NCBI GenBank assembly: GCA_022509185.1
Contig: JAFLTS010000001.1
Span: 124,001-188,000 of the forward strand
Direction of reading: 5' to 3'
DNA: 64,000 nucleotides
Origin: Muribaculaceae bacterium
GTDB lineage: Bacteria > Bacteroidota > Bacteroidia > Bacteroidales > Muribaculaceae
A program made the position numbers and the translations under genes. Each line of letters begins with the position of its first letter. Within the stretch, counting starts at the first letter, position 1. Below, piece by piece: positions 35,579 through 46,146 of the stretch. Under the pieces are notes generated by a model. That model was not told the origin of the DNA. It did not search any database and saw nothing but the letters and a program-made list of their open reading frames with translations.

Positions 35579-35586
35579 CAAAATTA
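35579..35586 (-). promoter_or_regulatory. -7 box for the Ntn-hydrolase operon
   Basis: TAATTTTG on the minus strand, 22 nt before the start codon, in the short divergent gap with the DUF4250 gene. Confidence 0.5.
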
Positions 35587-35600
35587 ATCAAAATATACTT

Positions 35601-35780
35601 ATGACACTACCTCAAGATCCTTTTATGCTTCTCAGTTTTATTAATATGAAACTCAGAGACGGTGAATATGAAGATTTGGCTGACTTATGCAGTGTCTTGG
35701 ATTGTAATGAAGATGAATTACGAAAAACCCTGAAAGAAGCCGGTTTTGAATATGTGGAGAGTCTGAAACAATTCAAGTAA
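35601..35780 (+). CDS. DUF4250 small protein
   Basis: 59 residues reading MTLPQDPFMLLSFINMKLRD and ending GFEYVESLKQFK. The N-terminal LPxDPFxLLSFINxKLRD and the final EYxxxLxQFK match DUF4250, a family of small soluble helical proteins of unknown function common in gut Bacteroidota and Firmicutes. It lies divergent from the Ntn-hydrolase gene, is preceded by an AT-rich leader, and is followed by a long gap. Confidence 0.85.
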   Translation: MTLPQDPFMLLSFINMKLRDGEYEDLADLCSVLDCNEDELRKTLKEAGFEYVESLKQFK

Positions 35781-36350
35781 ATAAGCACTTTTTCGGCCAA
35801 TTATTAATAAATATTATAGATTACACCGGAATAGTTAAATGGGTATAAAATACCAAACATTCCTATATATATTACGTTATACTATTATAAAAGCAATATG
35901 GAAGAGTATTTAAGGTTTCGTGAGAAAGTTTAAATGCGAGAAAGTTTAGTTAGATATGTTTATAGTGGAATCGTGAGAGGGACGATGAGAATCGCCCCTT
36001 TCTTTGTAATATTCTGTTATGTAATTAAATGGTTATTCGTCCCAATACCTTCGTTGTTTATTTTAATCCTTATCCGGTTAAAATGGAGGAACCAATGGCT
36101 CCTGTGTCCGAAAATAATTAGTAAAATACTCCGAATTCAATAGGAGATATGTGCTTTCCCTCTTCTTTCAATTCTTTGGGTATTTTTACGGTTAATCACT
36201 TTTAACATGATATTAATAAAATTATATTCCGACTATTATCTTAAATTAACTTAAAATTAATGTGTTTTTAATTTATCAATATAATATCTTTTCTCTTTTT
36301 GCATTGTCTATATAAGAAAAAGTATGGATTTTGCGTATAAACCTAACAAC
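35781..36350. other. Long AT-rich intergenic region before htrA
   Basis: No convincing gene. A 69-codon frame (35934-36143) with hydrophobic segments has no clear ribosome site or family match and overlaps a short repeat at its 3' end, so it is not called. No perfect TAnnTTTG box is visible before htrA. The region may be debris of an old insertion. Confidence 0.5.
36097..36144 (+). repeat. Dispersed ~48-bp repeat, copy A
   Basis: GGCTC-5 nt-TGTCCGAAAATAAT then TAAAATACT and AATAGG. A second copy in the same orientation lies at 51187-51234. Both copies are intergenic. Confidence 0.6.
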
Positions 36351-37886
36351 ATGGTTATGATGAAAAAGAAATTCTTACCGGTCGCTTTAGCGATTTTCTC
36401 AGTTTCTGTTTCCCTTTCTGCTTGTGCTCAGTCAAGAGGTTCAGAATCTGAAGCGCTGCCTCTGCAGCAAAATAATTCTGTTTATAATAAAAATGAAAAT
36501 GAATTTATCCGCACCTCAACAAGAACTGGTTCTTTCGAGACCGATTTCACAGTAGCAGCGGAAAACACTGTTAACGAAGTAGTGTGTATAAAAAGTTATG
36601 CCACTCCTCGTCAAAGTAATTATGGTGGTTATGATCCCTTCGGAATGTTTGATTTCTTCTTCGGTCCACAGGAACGGCAGCCACAAAGACGTCAGCCGCA
36701 ACAAAGGAATTCAGAACCTGTACAGACAGGGCTGGGATCCGGTGTTATCCTTTCAGAAGACGGATATATTGTTACCAACAATCATGTAATAGATGGTGCA
36801 GAGAAACTCGAAGTCCTTTTAAACGACAACTCAACTTATGAGGCAACTGTAGTAGGTACGGATGAGGCCACTGACCTTGCTCTTATCAAAATTGATGCTA
36901 AAGGTCTTTCTCCAATTACCTTTGGCGACAGTGAAGCTGTAAAAATCGGTGAATGGGTTCTTGCCGTGGGAAATCCCTTCGGATTTAATTCCACTGTCAC
37001 TGCAGGAATAGTAAGTGCTAAGGCAAGAAGTCTTAGCCAAAATTCACGAAATGGAAGAATGGGAATAGAATCTTTTATCCAGACTGATGCAGCTCTGAAT
37101 CCGGGAAATTCAGGAGGAGCGCTTGTAAATCTTAAAGGCGAGCTCATCGGTATCAATTCTGCAATTTATTCCAATACAGGCAGTTATTCCGGCTTCTCCT
37201 TTGCCATTCCCACATCTATCGTAAAGAAGGTAATGGTTGACCTTATGCAATATGGCACAGTACAAAGAGCCGTTCTCGGCTGTAGCGTGACTGAACTTGA
37301 CGCTAAGCTTGCTAAAGAAAAGGATATCACGGCAGTGAAATCTGGATTGCTCGTAAGAGAAGTAAACGACCGTAGTACAGCGATGGAGTTAGGACTCAAG
37401 GAAAATGATGTTATTACTGCCATAAATGGTGTAGATGTTCAGAGTTTCCCGCAACTCGTGGAACAATTGAATAAATATCGCCCTGGCGACCAGATCTCCG
37501 TGACTTATTATCGCAATAATAAAAAAGAAACAAAGACCGGCACTTTACGTAACACGCAGGGAAGTACTTCCATCACCAAGAAAGGTGAATTCGCAGACAT
37601 GGGTTGCGCCTTTATGAAAGTCTCAGACGAGACTAAGAAGAAACTTGGTATTTCTGCCGGTGTAAGCGTAGCGGGTGTGAAAAACGGTCCCTTCAAAGAT
37701 GCCGGAGTGAAAGATGGTTTCGTTATAACAGAAATAAATGGCCAGAATGTCAATAGCGTAGACGATGTGGAGAGAATTTTCAACCAGATCATGAAGAGCG
37801 ACGATGAAGATAAAGTAATGTTCCTTGTTGGTCTCTATCCTAATGGAAGAAAATATTACTATGCTGTAAATCTTCAGCCGGAATAA
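36351..37886 (+). CDS. htrA: HtrA/DegQ-type periplasmic serine protease
   Basis: 511 residues from ATG 36351; ATG 36324 would add nine residues before the signal sequence. The signal ends LSACAQ, so lipidation at that Cys is possible. The trypsin-like domain has the triad His in TNNHVIDGA (H145), Asp in DEATDLALIKID (D175) and Ser in NPGNSGGALVN (S254). Two PDZ domains follow (~290-385 and ~405-500; AVKSGLLVREV, DAGVKDGFVITEING). A Gln/Arg-rich linker (QERQPQRRQPQQR) forms the LA-loop region. HtrA proteins degrade or refold misfolded envelope proteins. A strong terminator separates it from the sigma-factor pair. Confidence 0.95.
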   Translation: MVMMKKKFLPVALAIFSVSVSLSACAQSRGSESEALPLQQNNSVYNKNENEFIRTSTRTGSFETDFTVAAENTVNEVVCIKSYATPRQSNYGGYDPFGMFDFFFGPQERQPQRRQPQQRNSEPVQTGLGSGVILSEDGYIVTNNHVIDGAEKLEVLLNDNSTYEATVVGTDEATDLALIKIDAKGLSPITFGDSEAVKIGEWVLAVGNPFGFNSTVTAGIVSAKARSLSQNSRNGRMGIESFIQTDAALNPGNSGGALVNLKGELIGINSAIYSNTGSYSGFSFAIPTSIVKKVMVDLMQYGTVQRAVLGCSVTELDAKLAKEKDITAVKSGLLVREVNDRSTAMELGLKENDVITAINGVDVQSFPQLVEQLNKYRPGDQISVTYYRNNKKETKTGTLRNTQGSTSITKKGEFADMGCAFMKVSDETKKKLGISAGVSVAGVKNGPFKDAGVKDGFVITEINGQNVNSVDDVERIFNQIMKSDDEDKVMFLVGLYPNGRKYYYAVNLQPE

Positions 37887-37905
37887 TTTTAAGTGTAAAT
37901 AACTG

Positions 37906-37953
37906 AATCAGGGTTATTTTTCAACGATATTGAAAAATAATCCTGATTTTTTT
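37906..37953 (+). terminator. Terminator after htrA
   Basis: AATCAGG-TTATTTTTCA (from 37906) pairs with TGAAAAATAA-CCTGATT (to 37948), a stem of about 17 bp, followed by TTTTTG. Its T-tract touches the -33 element of the next promoter. Confidence 0.85.
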
Positions 37954-37983
37954 GCAAGTTTAAATAATAATATGTTATCTTTG
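37951..37983 (+). promoter_or_regulatory. Promoter of the tandem sigma-factor operon
   Basis: TTTG (37951-37954), a 21-nt spacer and TATCTTTG (37976-37983). A primary sigma-factor promoter that fits the sigma's own consensus. The leader to ATG 38060 is about 70 nt. Confidence 0.75.
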
Positions 37984-38059
37984 TCGTTTTGGTTAAAGCG
38001 GCATGCCGCAAACTTATGTCTACAGGTGAAACTACATTAGCGCTATTATCTGTTAATCT

Positions 38060-38923
38060 ATGAGACAACTTAAGATCACTCCGGGTAATATTACTGCCCG
38101 TGGCACACGTTCTATTGAAAAATATCTTCAGGAAATAGGCCATTGCGACCTGATCAGTGCCAATGAGGAAGTGGAACTTACACAGAGAATTAAAAAAGGT
38201 GATGTAGAGGCACGCAATAAACTTGTGATGGCCAACCTTCGATTTGTCGTCTCTGTGGCAAAACAATATCAAAATCAAGGCCTTAGCCTCGAAGACCTCA
38301 TTGATGAGGGAAATATCGGTCTGATCAGGGCAGCAGAGAAATTTGACGAAACACGAGGTTTCAAATTTATCTCTTATGCCGTTTGGTGGATTCGACAAAG
38401 CATCCTTTCAGCACTCGAAGAGCAGACAAGAATCGTAAGGCTTCCTCAGAACCAGGTGGGAATTCAGAAGAAAATTTCTCAGGCTAACATGGAATTTGAA
38501 CAAAAACATGGTCGACTCCCTTCTTCTGATGAATTAAGCGAAATCCTGGATTTGCCTGCTAACAAAATTGAAGAACTTATTAAAGTATCGGGCAAACATA
38601 TCTCAATGGATGCTCCTTTCGCTGATGGAGAAGACGGATCACTCCTTGATGTGCTTCCAAATAACGACAGTCCTAGGGCAGACTCCGTTTTAAATAAGGA
38701 AAGCCTTTCTAAAGAAATTGATAGAGCTCTTATGCAACTCTATGATAGAGAAAGAGAAATCCTTAAAATGTTTTTCGGTATAGGTTGTCAGGAAATGTCG
38801 CTCGAAGAGATAGGAGATAAATTCGACCTTACTCGTGAACGCGTACGACAGATTAAAGAGAAAGCTATTAAAAGGCTTAAAGGACAAAAAAGCCGACTCC
38901 TTCGTAGCTATCTCGGTGAATAA
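38060..38923 (+). CDS. Primary-type sigma-70 factor, divergent tandem copy
   Basis: 287 residues, the size of Bacteroidota RpoD, which lacks the long N-terminal region 1.1 of E. coli. Region 1.2 ([19 protein letters not shown]), region 2 ([32 protein letters not shown]), region 3 and region 4 ([19 protein letters not shown]) are intact. It is about 70% identical by eye to the next gene, which looks more like the usual RpoD of the order. Differences cluster in regions 1.2, 3 and the 3/4 linker, while the -7 and -33 reading helices are almost unchanged. It heads a two-gene operon; 12 nt separate the genes. It may be an alternative form with altered regulation. Confidence 0.93.
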   Translation: MRQLKITPGNITARGTRSIEKYLQEIGHCDLISANEEVELTQRIKKGDVEARNKLVMANLRFVVSVAKQYQNQGLSLEDLIDEGNIGLIRAAEKFDETRGFKFISYAVWWIRQSILSALEEQTRIVRLPQNQVGIQKKISQANMEFEQKHGRLPSSDELSEILDLPANKIEELIKVSGKHISMDAPFADGEDGSLLDVLPNNDSPRADSVLNKESLSKEIDRALMQLYDREREILKMFFGIGCQEMSLEEIGDKFDLTRERVRQIKEKAIKRLKGQKSRLLRSYLGE

Positions 38924-38935
38924 TCCTAAAAGAGA

Positions 38936-39796
38936 ATGCGTCAATTAAAAATTACAAAATCAATAACCAACCGGGAAAGTGCTTCCCTGGATAAGTATCT
39001 TCAGGAAATAGGACGTGAAGAGCTTATTTCTGTGAGCGAAGAAGTAGAGCTGGCTCAAAAAATTAAAAAGGGAGACCATGCCGCTTTGGAGAAACTTACA
39101 AGGGCTAATCTGAGATTCGTTGTCTCGGTTGCTAAACAATATCAGAACCAGGGCCTTAGTCTTCCCGATCTTATTAACGAAGGGAACCTTGGCCTTATCA
39201 GAGCTGCTCAGAAATTCGACGAAACAAGAGGTTTTAAATTTATCTCTTATGCCGTTTGGTGGATTCGGCAAAGTATTCTGCAAGCATTGGCTGAGCAGAG
39301 CCGCATAGTTCGTCTTCCTTTGAATCAGGTTGGTTCCTTAAATAAGATTACTAAAGAACTTTCCAAATTTGAACAGGAAAACGAAAGAAGGCCTTCTCCC
39401 GAAGAACTGGCTGAACGTCTCGGTATGCCCGTTGATAAAATTTCTGATACCCTTAAAGTTTCCGGTCGTCATATTTCTGTAGATGCTCCTTTTGTAGAAG
39501 GAGAAGATAATTCTTTGCTTGATGTGCTTCCGAACGATGATAGCCCTATGGCAGATCAATCTTTGAATCAGGAAAGCCTTTCTAAGGAAGTTGACAGAGC
39601 CCTTAAACAGCTGTATGATAGGGAAAGAGAAATTATCAAGATGTTCTTCGGAATTGGATATCCTGAAATGACTCTGGAAGAGATCGGCGACAAGTTCGAC
39701 CTGACTCGGGAACGTGTTCGTCAAATTAAGGAAAAAGCCATAAAACGACTGAAAGGTCAGAAAAGTAAGCTATTGAAAAGCTACCTGGGCGAATAG
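38936..39796 (+). CDS. rpoD: Primary RNA polymerase sigma factor RpoD
   Basis: 286 residues. It begins [20 protein letters not shown], the standard start of Bacteroidota RpoD, and keeps all of regions 1.2, 2, 3 and 4 ([79 protein letters not shown]). It directs RNA polymerase to the TTTG/TAnnTTTG promoters seen across this window. It is the second gene of a tandem pair and probably depends on the promoter before the first copy. Its stop codon lies inside the stem of the terminator. Confidence 0.95.
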   Translation: MRQLKITKSITNRESASLDKYLQEIGREELISVSEEVELAQKIKKGDHAALEKLTRANLRFVVSVAKQYQNQGLSLPDLINEGNLGLIRAAQKFDETRGFKFISYAVWWIRQSILQALAEQSRIVRLPLNQVGSLNKITKELSKFEQENERRPSPEELAERLGMPVDKISDTLKVSGRHISVDAPFVEGEDNSLLDVLPNDDSPMADQSLNQESLSKEVDRALKQLYDREREIIKMFFGIGYPEMTLEEIGDKFDLTRERVRQIKEKAIKRLKGQKSKLLKSYLGE

Positions 39797-39825
39797 AGCG
39801 AAAGCTCTATTCGTCTTTATTATTT
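39791..39825 (+). terminator. Terminator of the sigma-factor operon, overlapping the stop codon
   Basis: GAATAGAGC (39791-39799) pairs with GCTCTATTC (39804-39812) around a GAAA tetraloop, then GTCTTTATTATTTT. The rpoD stop TAG is within the stem. Confidence 0.85.
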
Positions 39826-39864
39826 TATTCTATTATTGCTCTATATTTATAAAATATAATTTCC

Positions 39865-42489
39865 ATGAACACCCAATATAACCCCGCTGAAGTAGAAAAT
39901 AAATGGTATGCTTATTGGATGGAGCATGATCTCTTTCATTCCGAGCCGGATGATCGTGAGCCTTTCTGTATCGTAATACCTCCTCCAAATGTCACCGGCG
40001 TTTTGCATATGGGCCATATGCTCAACAATACTATTCAGGATATCCTTATAAGAAGAGCCAGAATGATTGGGAAAAATGCCCTTTGGGTACCCGGAACGGA
40101 TCATGCTGCTATTTCTACGGAAGCTAAAGTGGTTGCCAAGCTGGCTAATGAAGGAATTTCAAAAAATGATCTTTCAAGGGAACAATTCCTGGACCATGCA
40201 TGGGATTGGACTAAAAAATACGGAGGTATAATCCTTCAGCAACTAAGAAAATTAGGAGCATCTTGTGATTGGAGCAGAACGGCCTTTACAATGGATGAAA
40301 TTAGGTCTAAAAGTGTGATTCATGTATTCTGTGAATTATACAACCGTGGCCTTATTTATCGTGGTGTAAGAATGGTGAATTGGGATCCGCAGGCCCTTAC
40401 TGCCCTTTCTGATGAAGAGGTGATATATAAAGAAGAAAATAGCAAGCTTTATTATCTCAAATATAAGGTGGAAGGAGAGGATAATAAATATATTACTATT
40501 GCTACTACTCGTCCTGAAACAATACTTGGGGATACGGCAGTTTGTGTCAATCCCAATGATGAAAGATACAAATGGCTAAAAGGAAAGAGAGTGATTGTAC
40601 CCTTAGTGGGAAGGTCTGTTCCTGTCATTATGGACGATTATGTAGAAATGGAATTTGGAACAGGATGCCTTAAAGTCACTCCGGCTCATGATGTCAACGA
40701 CTATATGCTTGGTGACAAATACGGCCTCGAAAGCATTGATATTTTCAACGACAACGGTACCATTTCTCCAAAAGGAGGTATGTATGTTGGGATGGATCGA
40801 TTCGATGTAAGAAAACAGATATCTAAAGACCTTGAAGAAAAAGGTTTATTGGAAAAAACTGAGGATTATGTTAATAAAGTTGGACATTCTGAAAGAACCG
40901 ATGCTGTAATAGAACCTAAACTGTCTATGCAATGGTTTGTGAAAATGGATGATCTGGCAAAGCCTGCGCTTGAGGCTGTAGAAAATGGTGATATTAATTT
41001 TGTACCTACAAAATTTAAGAATATTTATCGTCACTGGATGACAACCATTAAAGACTGGTGTATATCGCGTCAGCTTTGGTGGGGTCATCAGATTCCCGCT
41101 TGGTATCTTCCCGATGGAGGTTATGTTGTGGCCGAAGATGAGGCTCAAGCGCTTCTTAAAGCTATAGAAAAGAGCGGTAATCCTGACCTTACTTTGAACG
41201 ATCTGAGAAGAGACCCGGATTGTCTCGACACATGGTTCTCTTCATGGCTCTGGCCTCTGTCACTCTTCAATGGAATTTTAGATCCGGATAACAAGGAGTT
41301 TAAATACTATTATCCCACCGCTGATCTTGTTACAGCCCCTGATATTATTTTCTTCTGGGTGGCAAGAATGATTATTGCAGGTTATGCCTTTGCTGATGAA
41401 AAACCATTCTCAAATGTATATTTCACAGGTATAGTGCGCGATAAAATCGGTCGTAAAATGTCAAAGTCTTTAGGCAATTCTCCCGATCCTCTTGATCTCA
41501 TAGACAGATTCGGAGCAGATGGAGTGAGAATGGGTCTCATGTTGGGTGCTCCGGCAGGAAATGATATTATGTATGATGATTCTCTCTGCGAACAGGGAAG
41601 AAATTTCTGTAATAAGATTTGGAATGCTTTCAGACTTGTGAAAGGATGGGAAGTCGACGATAAAAAACCTCAACCGGAAGCTTCTAAAATAGCGGTTAAC
41701 TGGTTTGAGGCTGTACTTTCTAAAGCGTTGGAAGAAACTGCTGATTTAATGGGAAAATTCAGAATTTCTGAAGCTTTGATGGTTTCTTATAAGTTATTCT
41801 GGGATGAATTCTCAGCCTGGTATCTCGAAATAATAAAACCTGCATATGGAAGTCCCGTCGATAAGGCCACTTATGAAGCTACTCTCAGATTCTTTGATTC
41901 CCTTTTAAAGCTCTTGCACCCCTTTATGCCATTTATCACGGAAGAATTATGGCAAAATCTTGAACCGAGAAAAGAGGGTGAAAGTATTATGGTAGCTTTA
42001 TTGCCCGAAGCAACCTCTTACGATGATTCAATAATTACGGAATTTGAAACCCTGAAAGAAATAATTGCAGGGATTCGTACGGTTCGCAAAAAGAAAAATA
42101 TTCCTCAAAAGGAAGCTCTTCAACTTTTGGTAAAAGGTGGACATAACGGAGATTTGAATTCAGTGATAGAAAAAATAGGTAATATAAGTTCAATCATGGA
42201 GAGCGAAGAAAAGCCGGTAGGTGCTGCTTCTTTCATTGTGGGTGCTACTGAATATAGTGTTCCACTTCAGGAATCCATAAATCTTGATGAAGAGATAAAG
42301 AAACTACAGAGCGACCTGGATTATTATAATAAATTCCTCGAAACCGTAAGAAAGAAATTGGCCAATGAGAAATTCGTTGCTAATGCTCCGGAAAATGTAG
42401 TGGCACTTGAAAGGAAGAAAGAAGCCGATGCTCTTGAGAAAATCAACACGATCAATGCTTCTATTCTTGCATTGAAAGGAATGAATTGA
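39865..42489 (+). CDS. valS: Valyl-tRNA synthetase
   Basis: 874 residues, normal for ValRS. Class I signatures are [15 protein letters not shown] (HIGH-type, ~41-55) and [12 protein letters not shown] (~532). The editing domain contains [13 protein letters not shown], and the tRNA-contact helix [11 protein letters not shown] lies in the C-terminal coiled coil (~805-870). It charges tRNA-Val in the cytoplasm. It stands alone between two terminators. Confidence 0.97.
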   Translation: MNTQYNPAEVENKWYAYWMEHDLFHSEPDDREPFCIVIPPPNVTGVLHMGHMLNNTIQDILIRRARMIGKNALWVPGTDHAAISTEAKVVAKLANEGISKNDLSREQFLDHAWDWTKKYGGIILQQLRKLGASCDWSRTAFTMDEIRSKSVIHVFCELYNRGLIYRGVRMVNWDPQALTALSDEEVIYKEENSKLYYLKYKVEGEDNKYITIATTRPETILGDTAVCVNPNDERYKWLKGKRVIVPLVGRSVPVIMDDYVEMEFGTGCLKVTPAHDVNDYMLGDKYGLESIDIFNDNGTISPKGGMYVGMDRFDVRKQISKDLEEKGLLEKTEDYVNKVGHSERTDAVIEPKLSMQWFVKMDDLAKPALEAVENGDINFVPTKFKNIYRHWMTTIKDWCISRQLWWGHQIPAWYLPDGGYVVAEDEAQALLKAIEKSGNPDLTLNDLRRDPDCLDTWFSSWLWPLSLFNGILDPDNKEFKYYYPTADLVTAPDIIFFWVARMIIAGYAFADEKPFSNVYFTGIVRDKIGRKMSKSLGNSPDPLDLIDRFGADGVRMGLMLGAPAGNDIMYDDSLCEQGRNFCNKIWNAFRLVKGWEVDDKKPQPEASKIAVNWFEAVLSKALEETADLMGKFRISEALMVSYKLFWDEFSAWYLEIIKPAYGSPVDKATYEATLRFFDSLLKLLHPFMPFITEELWQNLEPRKEGESIMVALLPEATSYDDSIITEFETLKEIIAGIRTVRKKKNIPQKEALQLLVKGGHNGDLNSVIEKIGNISSIMESEEKPVGAASFIVGATEYSVPLQESINLDEEIKKLQSDLDYYNKFLETVRKKLANEKFVANAPENVVALERKKEADALEKINTINASILALKGMN

Positions 42490-42514
42490 TAATGATACAA
42501 CATATTATGATGCA

Positions 42515-42545
42515 AAACCCGGATCCTCACGGACCCGGGTTTCTT
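42515..42545 (+). terminator. Terminator after valS
   Basis: AAACCCGG (42515-42522) pairs with CCGGGTTT (42535-42542), followed by CTTAATT. Confidence 0.75.
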
Positions 42546-42575
42546 AATTCATGATGTTGGTTATATAATTTCTCT

Positions 42576-43682
42576 TTAGAGTGAAAGAGGTGTATAAGGA
42601 AGATCCCAGGCCTCTGCCACTGCTTTATAAGTTACTTTACCATCCACCATATTTACACCGTCTGCCAGACCTTTATCCTGCTTGCAGGCTTCTATCCAGC
42701 CAAGATCGGCAAGTTTCAATGCATAAGGCATAGTGGCATTCGTTAGGGCAAGTGTGGATGTGAAGGGCACTGCTCCCGGAATATTGGCCACTGCATAATG
42801 AACTACTCCATCTACCTCATATGTTGGTTCGCTATGAGTAGTGGCTTTTGATGTGTCAAGACTTCCGCCCTGGTCAATTGCAACGTCTACAACTACACTA
42901 CCCTTCTTAAGAAGAGGAAGCATATCTCTTGTGATTAGATGAGGTGCTTTGGCTCCTGGAATCAAAACTGAACTGATTACAAGATCAGTTGTAGGTAATT
43001 CTACCTCGATATTATGACGGTTGCTGTATAAAGTCTTCACATTCTTCGGCATCACCTCTGCACAATGACGCAAAGTAGGCAGAGAAATATCACAGATAGT
43101 AACATCTGCACCTAAGCCGGCTGCCATCAATGCAGCATTTCTTCCTACTACACCTGCACCTAAAACAAGCACCTTAGCCGGTTTCACACCCGGAACTCCT
43201 CCTAAAAGAATTCCTTTACCTCCCTGTGGTTTCTCAAGGAAACGTGCTCCTTCCTGCACTGACATCCTTCCGGCTACTTCACTCATTGGTATTAACAGGG
43301 GTAGACTGTTGTCCCGACCTTTTACGGTTTCATATGCTATACATACACCTCCGGCCTTTATCATGGCTTCGGTCAGGGCTAAATCACTCGCAAAATGGAA
43401 ATATGTGAATAAAACCTGGCCTTTTTTCACTAATTTATATTCAGGTTCGATAGGTTCTTTCACCTTTATGATCATTTCACCGATAGCATATACATCTTCA
43501 ATGGTAGGTAGTATCTTTGCACCGGCTTTTTCATATTCTTCGTCTGCAAAACCACTGCCTTCACCGGCTGTGTGCTGAACATAAACTTCATGACCGTGAC
43601 GTACAAGTTCGCTTACTCCTGCCGGGGTTGCTCCTACGCGGTTTTCATTGTTTTTAATCTCTTTTGGAATACCTATTTTCAT
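42576..43682 (-). CDS. ald: Alanine dehydrogenase
   Basis: 368 residues. It starts MKIGIPKEIKNNENRVGATP and has the catalytic loop VKVKEP (IIKVKEPIEPEY), the NAD-binding GAGVVGRNAAL (~175) and SMAVDQGG-type segment DVAIDQGGSLDTS. It converts L-alanine to pyruvate and ammonia with NAD, in the cytoplasm. Lone gene on the minus strand, 84 nt after the SpmAB-like gene; the wide gap suggests its own promoter, though the best box (TAATTTAG) has one mismatch. Confidence 0.95.
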   Translation of the reverse strand: MKIGIPKEIKNNENRVGATPAGVSELVRHGHEVYVQHTAGEGSGFADEEYEKAGAKILPTIEDVYAIGEMIIKVKEPIEPEYKLVKKGQVLFTYFHFASDLALTEAMIKAGGVCIAYETVKGRDNSLPLLIPMSEVAGRMSVQEGARFLEKPQGGKGILLGGVPGVKPAKVLVLGAGVVGRNAALMAAGLGADVTICDISLPTLRHCAEVMPKNVKTLYSNRHNIEVELPTTDLVISSVLIPGAKAPHLITRDMLPLLKKGSVVVDVAIDQGGSLDTSKATTHSEPTYEVDGVVHYAVANIPGAVPFTSTLALTNATMPYALKLADLGWIEACKQDKGLADGVNMVDGKVTYKAVAEAWDLPYTPLSL

Positions 43683-43766
43683 GGTTTTATTTAGATTTTA
43701 TTTATTGGATTTTCCTTTCGCTAAATTAATTAAATATTGGAATTTCAAAAAATTTTAAACTAAAAA

Positions 43767-44996
43767 TCAATGGAAGAAAAAATAACTCACAACCACTGCT
43801 GCCACAGCCCCCACAATATCTGCAAAAATAGCATAACCGGCCGCATATCTCGTTTTATAGACCCCTACACTTCCGAAATAAACTGCAAGAATATAAAAAG
43901 TGGTATCTGTTGATCCTCTCACAGCTGCTGCAACCCGGCTTACAAAGGCATCAGCTCCCTGCGAATTCATTAAATCGAGCATTAACGCATTCGAGCCGCT
44001 TCCGCTTAAAGGTTTCATTAGCATCGTAGGTAAGGCTCCTACCCAATCTGCATCAATTCCCATTAAAGTGACTCCTCGTTCCACCCATTCTGTAAAAGCT
44101 CCTAAAGCACCGGAAGCCCTAAACATTCCAATGGCTACCAATATGGCCACTAAATAGGGAATAATTGTAACCGCGGTCTTGAAGCCCTCTTTAGCTCCCT
44201 CAATGAAAGTGTCGTAAACTTTGATATGTCTGCTTACTCCTGCTATAAGGAAAGAGATAATAATAGAAAACAGAATGGCATTTGCCGCAAAAGTGGAATA
44301 TAATTCAACTTTTTCCGGAGGCAGTTGAGAAAAAAACCATACGATTACAGCCACTAAAGCAGCTATTCCTCCGAGCCAGCTCCATATAACTCCGTCCATC
44401 CTGATTCTTTGTTTGATACATAAGGCTATCAGTCCGGCAAGTGTAGCTATAGCAGTGGCAATCAATATCGGTAGAAAAACATCTGTAGGATTGGCTGCTC
44501 CTCCCTGGGCTCTATACATCATTACGCTTATCGGGATTAGACAGAGACCGGAAGAATTTAATACCAGAAACATTATCATGGCATCAGTCGCTCTTTCCTT
44601 ATCTCTGTTTAAACTCTGCATTTCCTGCATGGCCCGTAGCCCCATTGGGGTGGCTGCATTGTCTAACCCGAGCATATTGGCCGATATATTCATAAATATG
44701 GCACCCATGGCCGGATGACCTTTAGGTATACCGGGGAAAAGCCTGGTGAAAAATGGATTGATTAGACGCGCAAAAAAATCTATTACTCCACCCCTTTCCC
44801 CGATTTTCATAATACCGAGCCATAGGGTGAGCACTCCGGTTAGACCCAGAGAAATCTCAAATGCAAAAGAAGCCTGGGAAAAGGAACTGTTTATGATTTC
44901 TGACCATACTGTCAGGTCGCCTTGGAAAATACTTCGTGCCACAGCCATCAGGAAGGCTACAGCTATCAGCCCGATCCATATCCAGTTGAGCACCAT
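43767..44996 (-). CDS. SpmA-SpmB fusion-type nucleoside-recognition membrane protein
   Basis: 409 residues with roughly ten TM helices. Two Gate/nucleoside-recognition halves are visible: the first with GERGGVIDFFARLINPFF and NISANMLGLDNAATPMGLRA (SpmA-like), the second with VTIIPYLVAILVAIGMFRASG and PLSGSGSNALMLDLMNSQG (SpmB-like). In spore-formers SpmA and SpmB are separate proteins affecting spore-core dehydration; in Bacteroidota they are fused and the role is unknown. It follows trpS by 49 nt on the same strand. Confidence 0.9.
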   Translation of the reverse strand: MVLNWIWIGLIAVAFLMAVARSIFQGDLTVWSEIINSSFSQASFAFEISLGLTGVLTLWLGIMKIGERGGVIDFFARLINPFFTRLFPGIPKGHPAMGAIFMNISANMLGLDNAATPMGLRAMQEMQSLNRDKERATDAMIMFLVLNSSGLCLIPISVMMYRAQGGAANPTDVFLPILIATAIATLAGLIALCIKQRIRMDGVIWSWLGGIAALVAVIVWFFSQLPPEKVELYSTFAANAILFSIIISFLIAGVSRHIKVYDTFIEGAKEGFKTAVTIIPYLVAILVAIGMFRASGALGAFTEWVERGVTLMGIDADWVGALPTMLMKPLSGSGSNALMLDLMNSQGADAFVSRVAAAVRGSTDTTFYILAVYFGSVGVYKTRYAAGYAIFADIVGAVAAVVVSYFFFH

Positions 44997-45045
44997 TTTA
45001 TTTTCCTACTTGTATTAATGATTGTAGAATCTCTTTTTTTCTTCT

Positions 45046-46146
45046 TTATATTTTCCTGATTCCCATTATTTCCTTCACCTCTCGTAAAGTCTTGGATGCC
45101 GTCTCTCGTGCTCGGTCCGCTCCTTGTTTCACTATTTTGCTCAAGTATTCATCGTTTCCTCGGATATCAAGGATCCTTTCACGTATTGGCATCGTTACCT
45201 TTAACATATCCTCGGCAAGTTGTTTTTTTAAATCTCCATAACGGATGGAGCAATCTGCATAGGAATCTCTATAATGTTTTACTACTTCCGGAGTGGAGAC
45301 AAGTTCCAATAACGTGAAAAGATTCTCTACTGGTTGACTGACTTTGGAATTAGGATCTTTAGGACCCTCGTCAGTCACTGCCCTCATTACTTTTTTCCTT
45401 AAAGTTTTTTCATCATCTATAAGGTAGATACAGTTCCCTTCACTTTTTCCCATCTTTCCACTGCCATCAAGTCCTGGAACCTTTAAAGCTCCTCCTCCGA
45501 AATTGAAATTTACAGGTTCTCCAAAATAATCTGTTTTATAGAAGGAATTAAACCGACGTGCAAAACGTCTCGTTAGTTCGAGATGTTGTTCCTGATCTTT
45601 CCCGACAGGTACATAATCCGCATGATGAATAAGTATATCTACGGCCATTAAAGTAGGATAAGTAAGCAAACCTGCATTTACTCTCTGATTTGTCTGATTG
45701 CCTATTATCTCTTTTTCTATCTCATCACTATCTGAGGTTATTCCTAAAGCTTTTCTCGCTTTTTCTTTAAAAGAGGCCGTACGCATCAACTCTCCTATTC
45801 CTACATGCATATTCATCAAAAGATACATCTCGGAAATTTCCGGAATATCACTTTGCACGTAAATAATGTTCTTTTCAGGATCAAGACCCGCTGCTATATA
45901 TTCTGCCAGGATATCTTTCACACTGGCATGCAGTTGCTTCGGGTCTGGGTTCGTTGTAAGGGCATGGAGATCGGCGATAAAATACCGGCAATCATAATCA
46001 TCCTGTAATTTTACAAACTTGTTAAGGGCTCCATAATAATTCCCTAAATGTAAATTTCCCGTGCTTCTGATGCCACTCAACACAACTTTCTTTTCATTAT
46101 CTGCTTTTTTACCTTTTTCAATGTTTTGTTTTTCTTCCTTCTCCAT
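45046..46146 (-). CDS. trpS: Tryptophanyl-tRNA synthetase
   Basis: 366 residues from ATG 46146, starting MEKEEKQNIEKGKKADNEKK with a charged extension before the core. The core has SGIRSTGNLHLGNYYGAL (HIGH-type), PVGKDQEQHLELTRR and GSGKMGKSEGNCI (KMSKS-type). A longer frame opens at TTG 46263 but overlaps the -7 promoter box (46268-46261), so it cannot be the start. The ~108-nt leader holds competing stems that might regulate expression. It charges tRNA-Trp. Confidence 0.95.
   Translation of the reverse strand: MEKEEKQNIEKGKKADNEKKVVLSGIRSTGNLHLGNYYGALNKFVKLQDDYDCRYFIADLHALTTNPDPKQLHASVKDILAEYIAAGLDPEKNIIYVQSDIPEISEMYLLMNMHVGIGELMRTASFKEKARKALGITSDSDEIEKEIIGNQTNQRVNAGLLTYPTLMAVDILIHHADYVPVGKDQEQHLELTRRFARRFNSFYKTDYFGEPVNFNFGGGALKVPGLDGSGKMGKSEGNCIYLIDDEKTLRKKVMRAVTDEGPKDPNSKVSQPVENLFTLLELVSTPEVVKHYRDSYADCSIRYGDLKKQLAEDMLKVTMPIRERILDIRGNDEYLSKIVKQGADRARETASKTLREVKEIMGIRKI

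Noticed and set aside
35934-36143. 69-codon hydrophobic reading frame between DUF4250 and htrA
   Set aside because: No family resemblance, no promoter box or clear ribosome site, and its end runs into a dispersed repeat; treated as intergenic.
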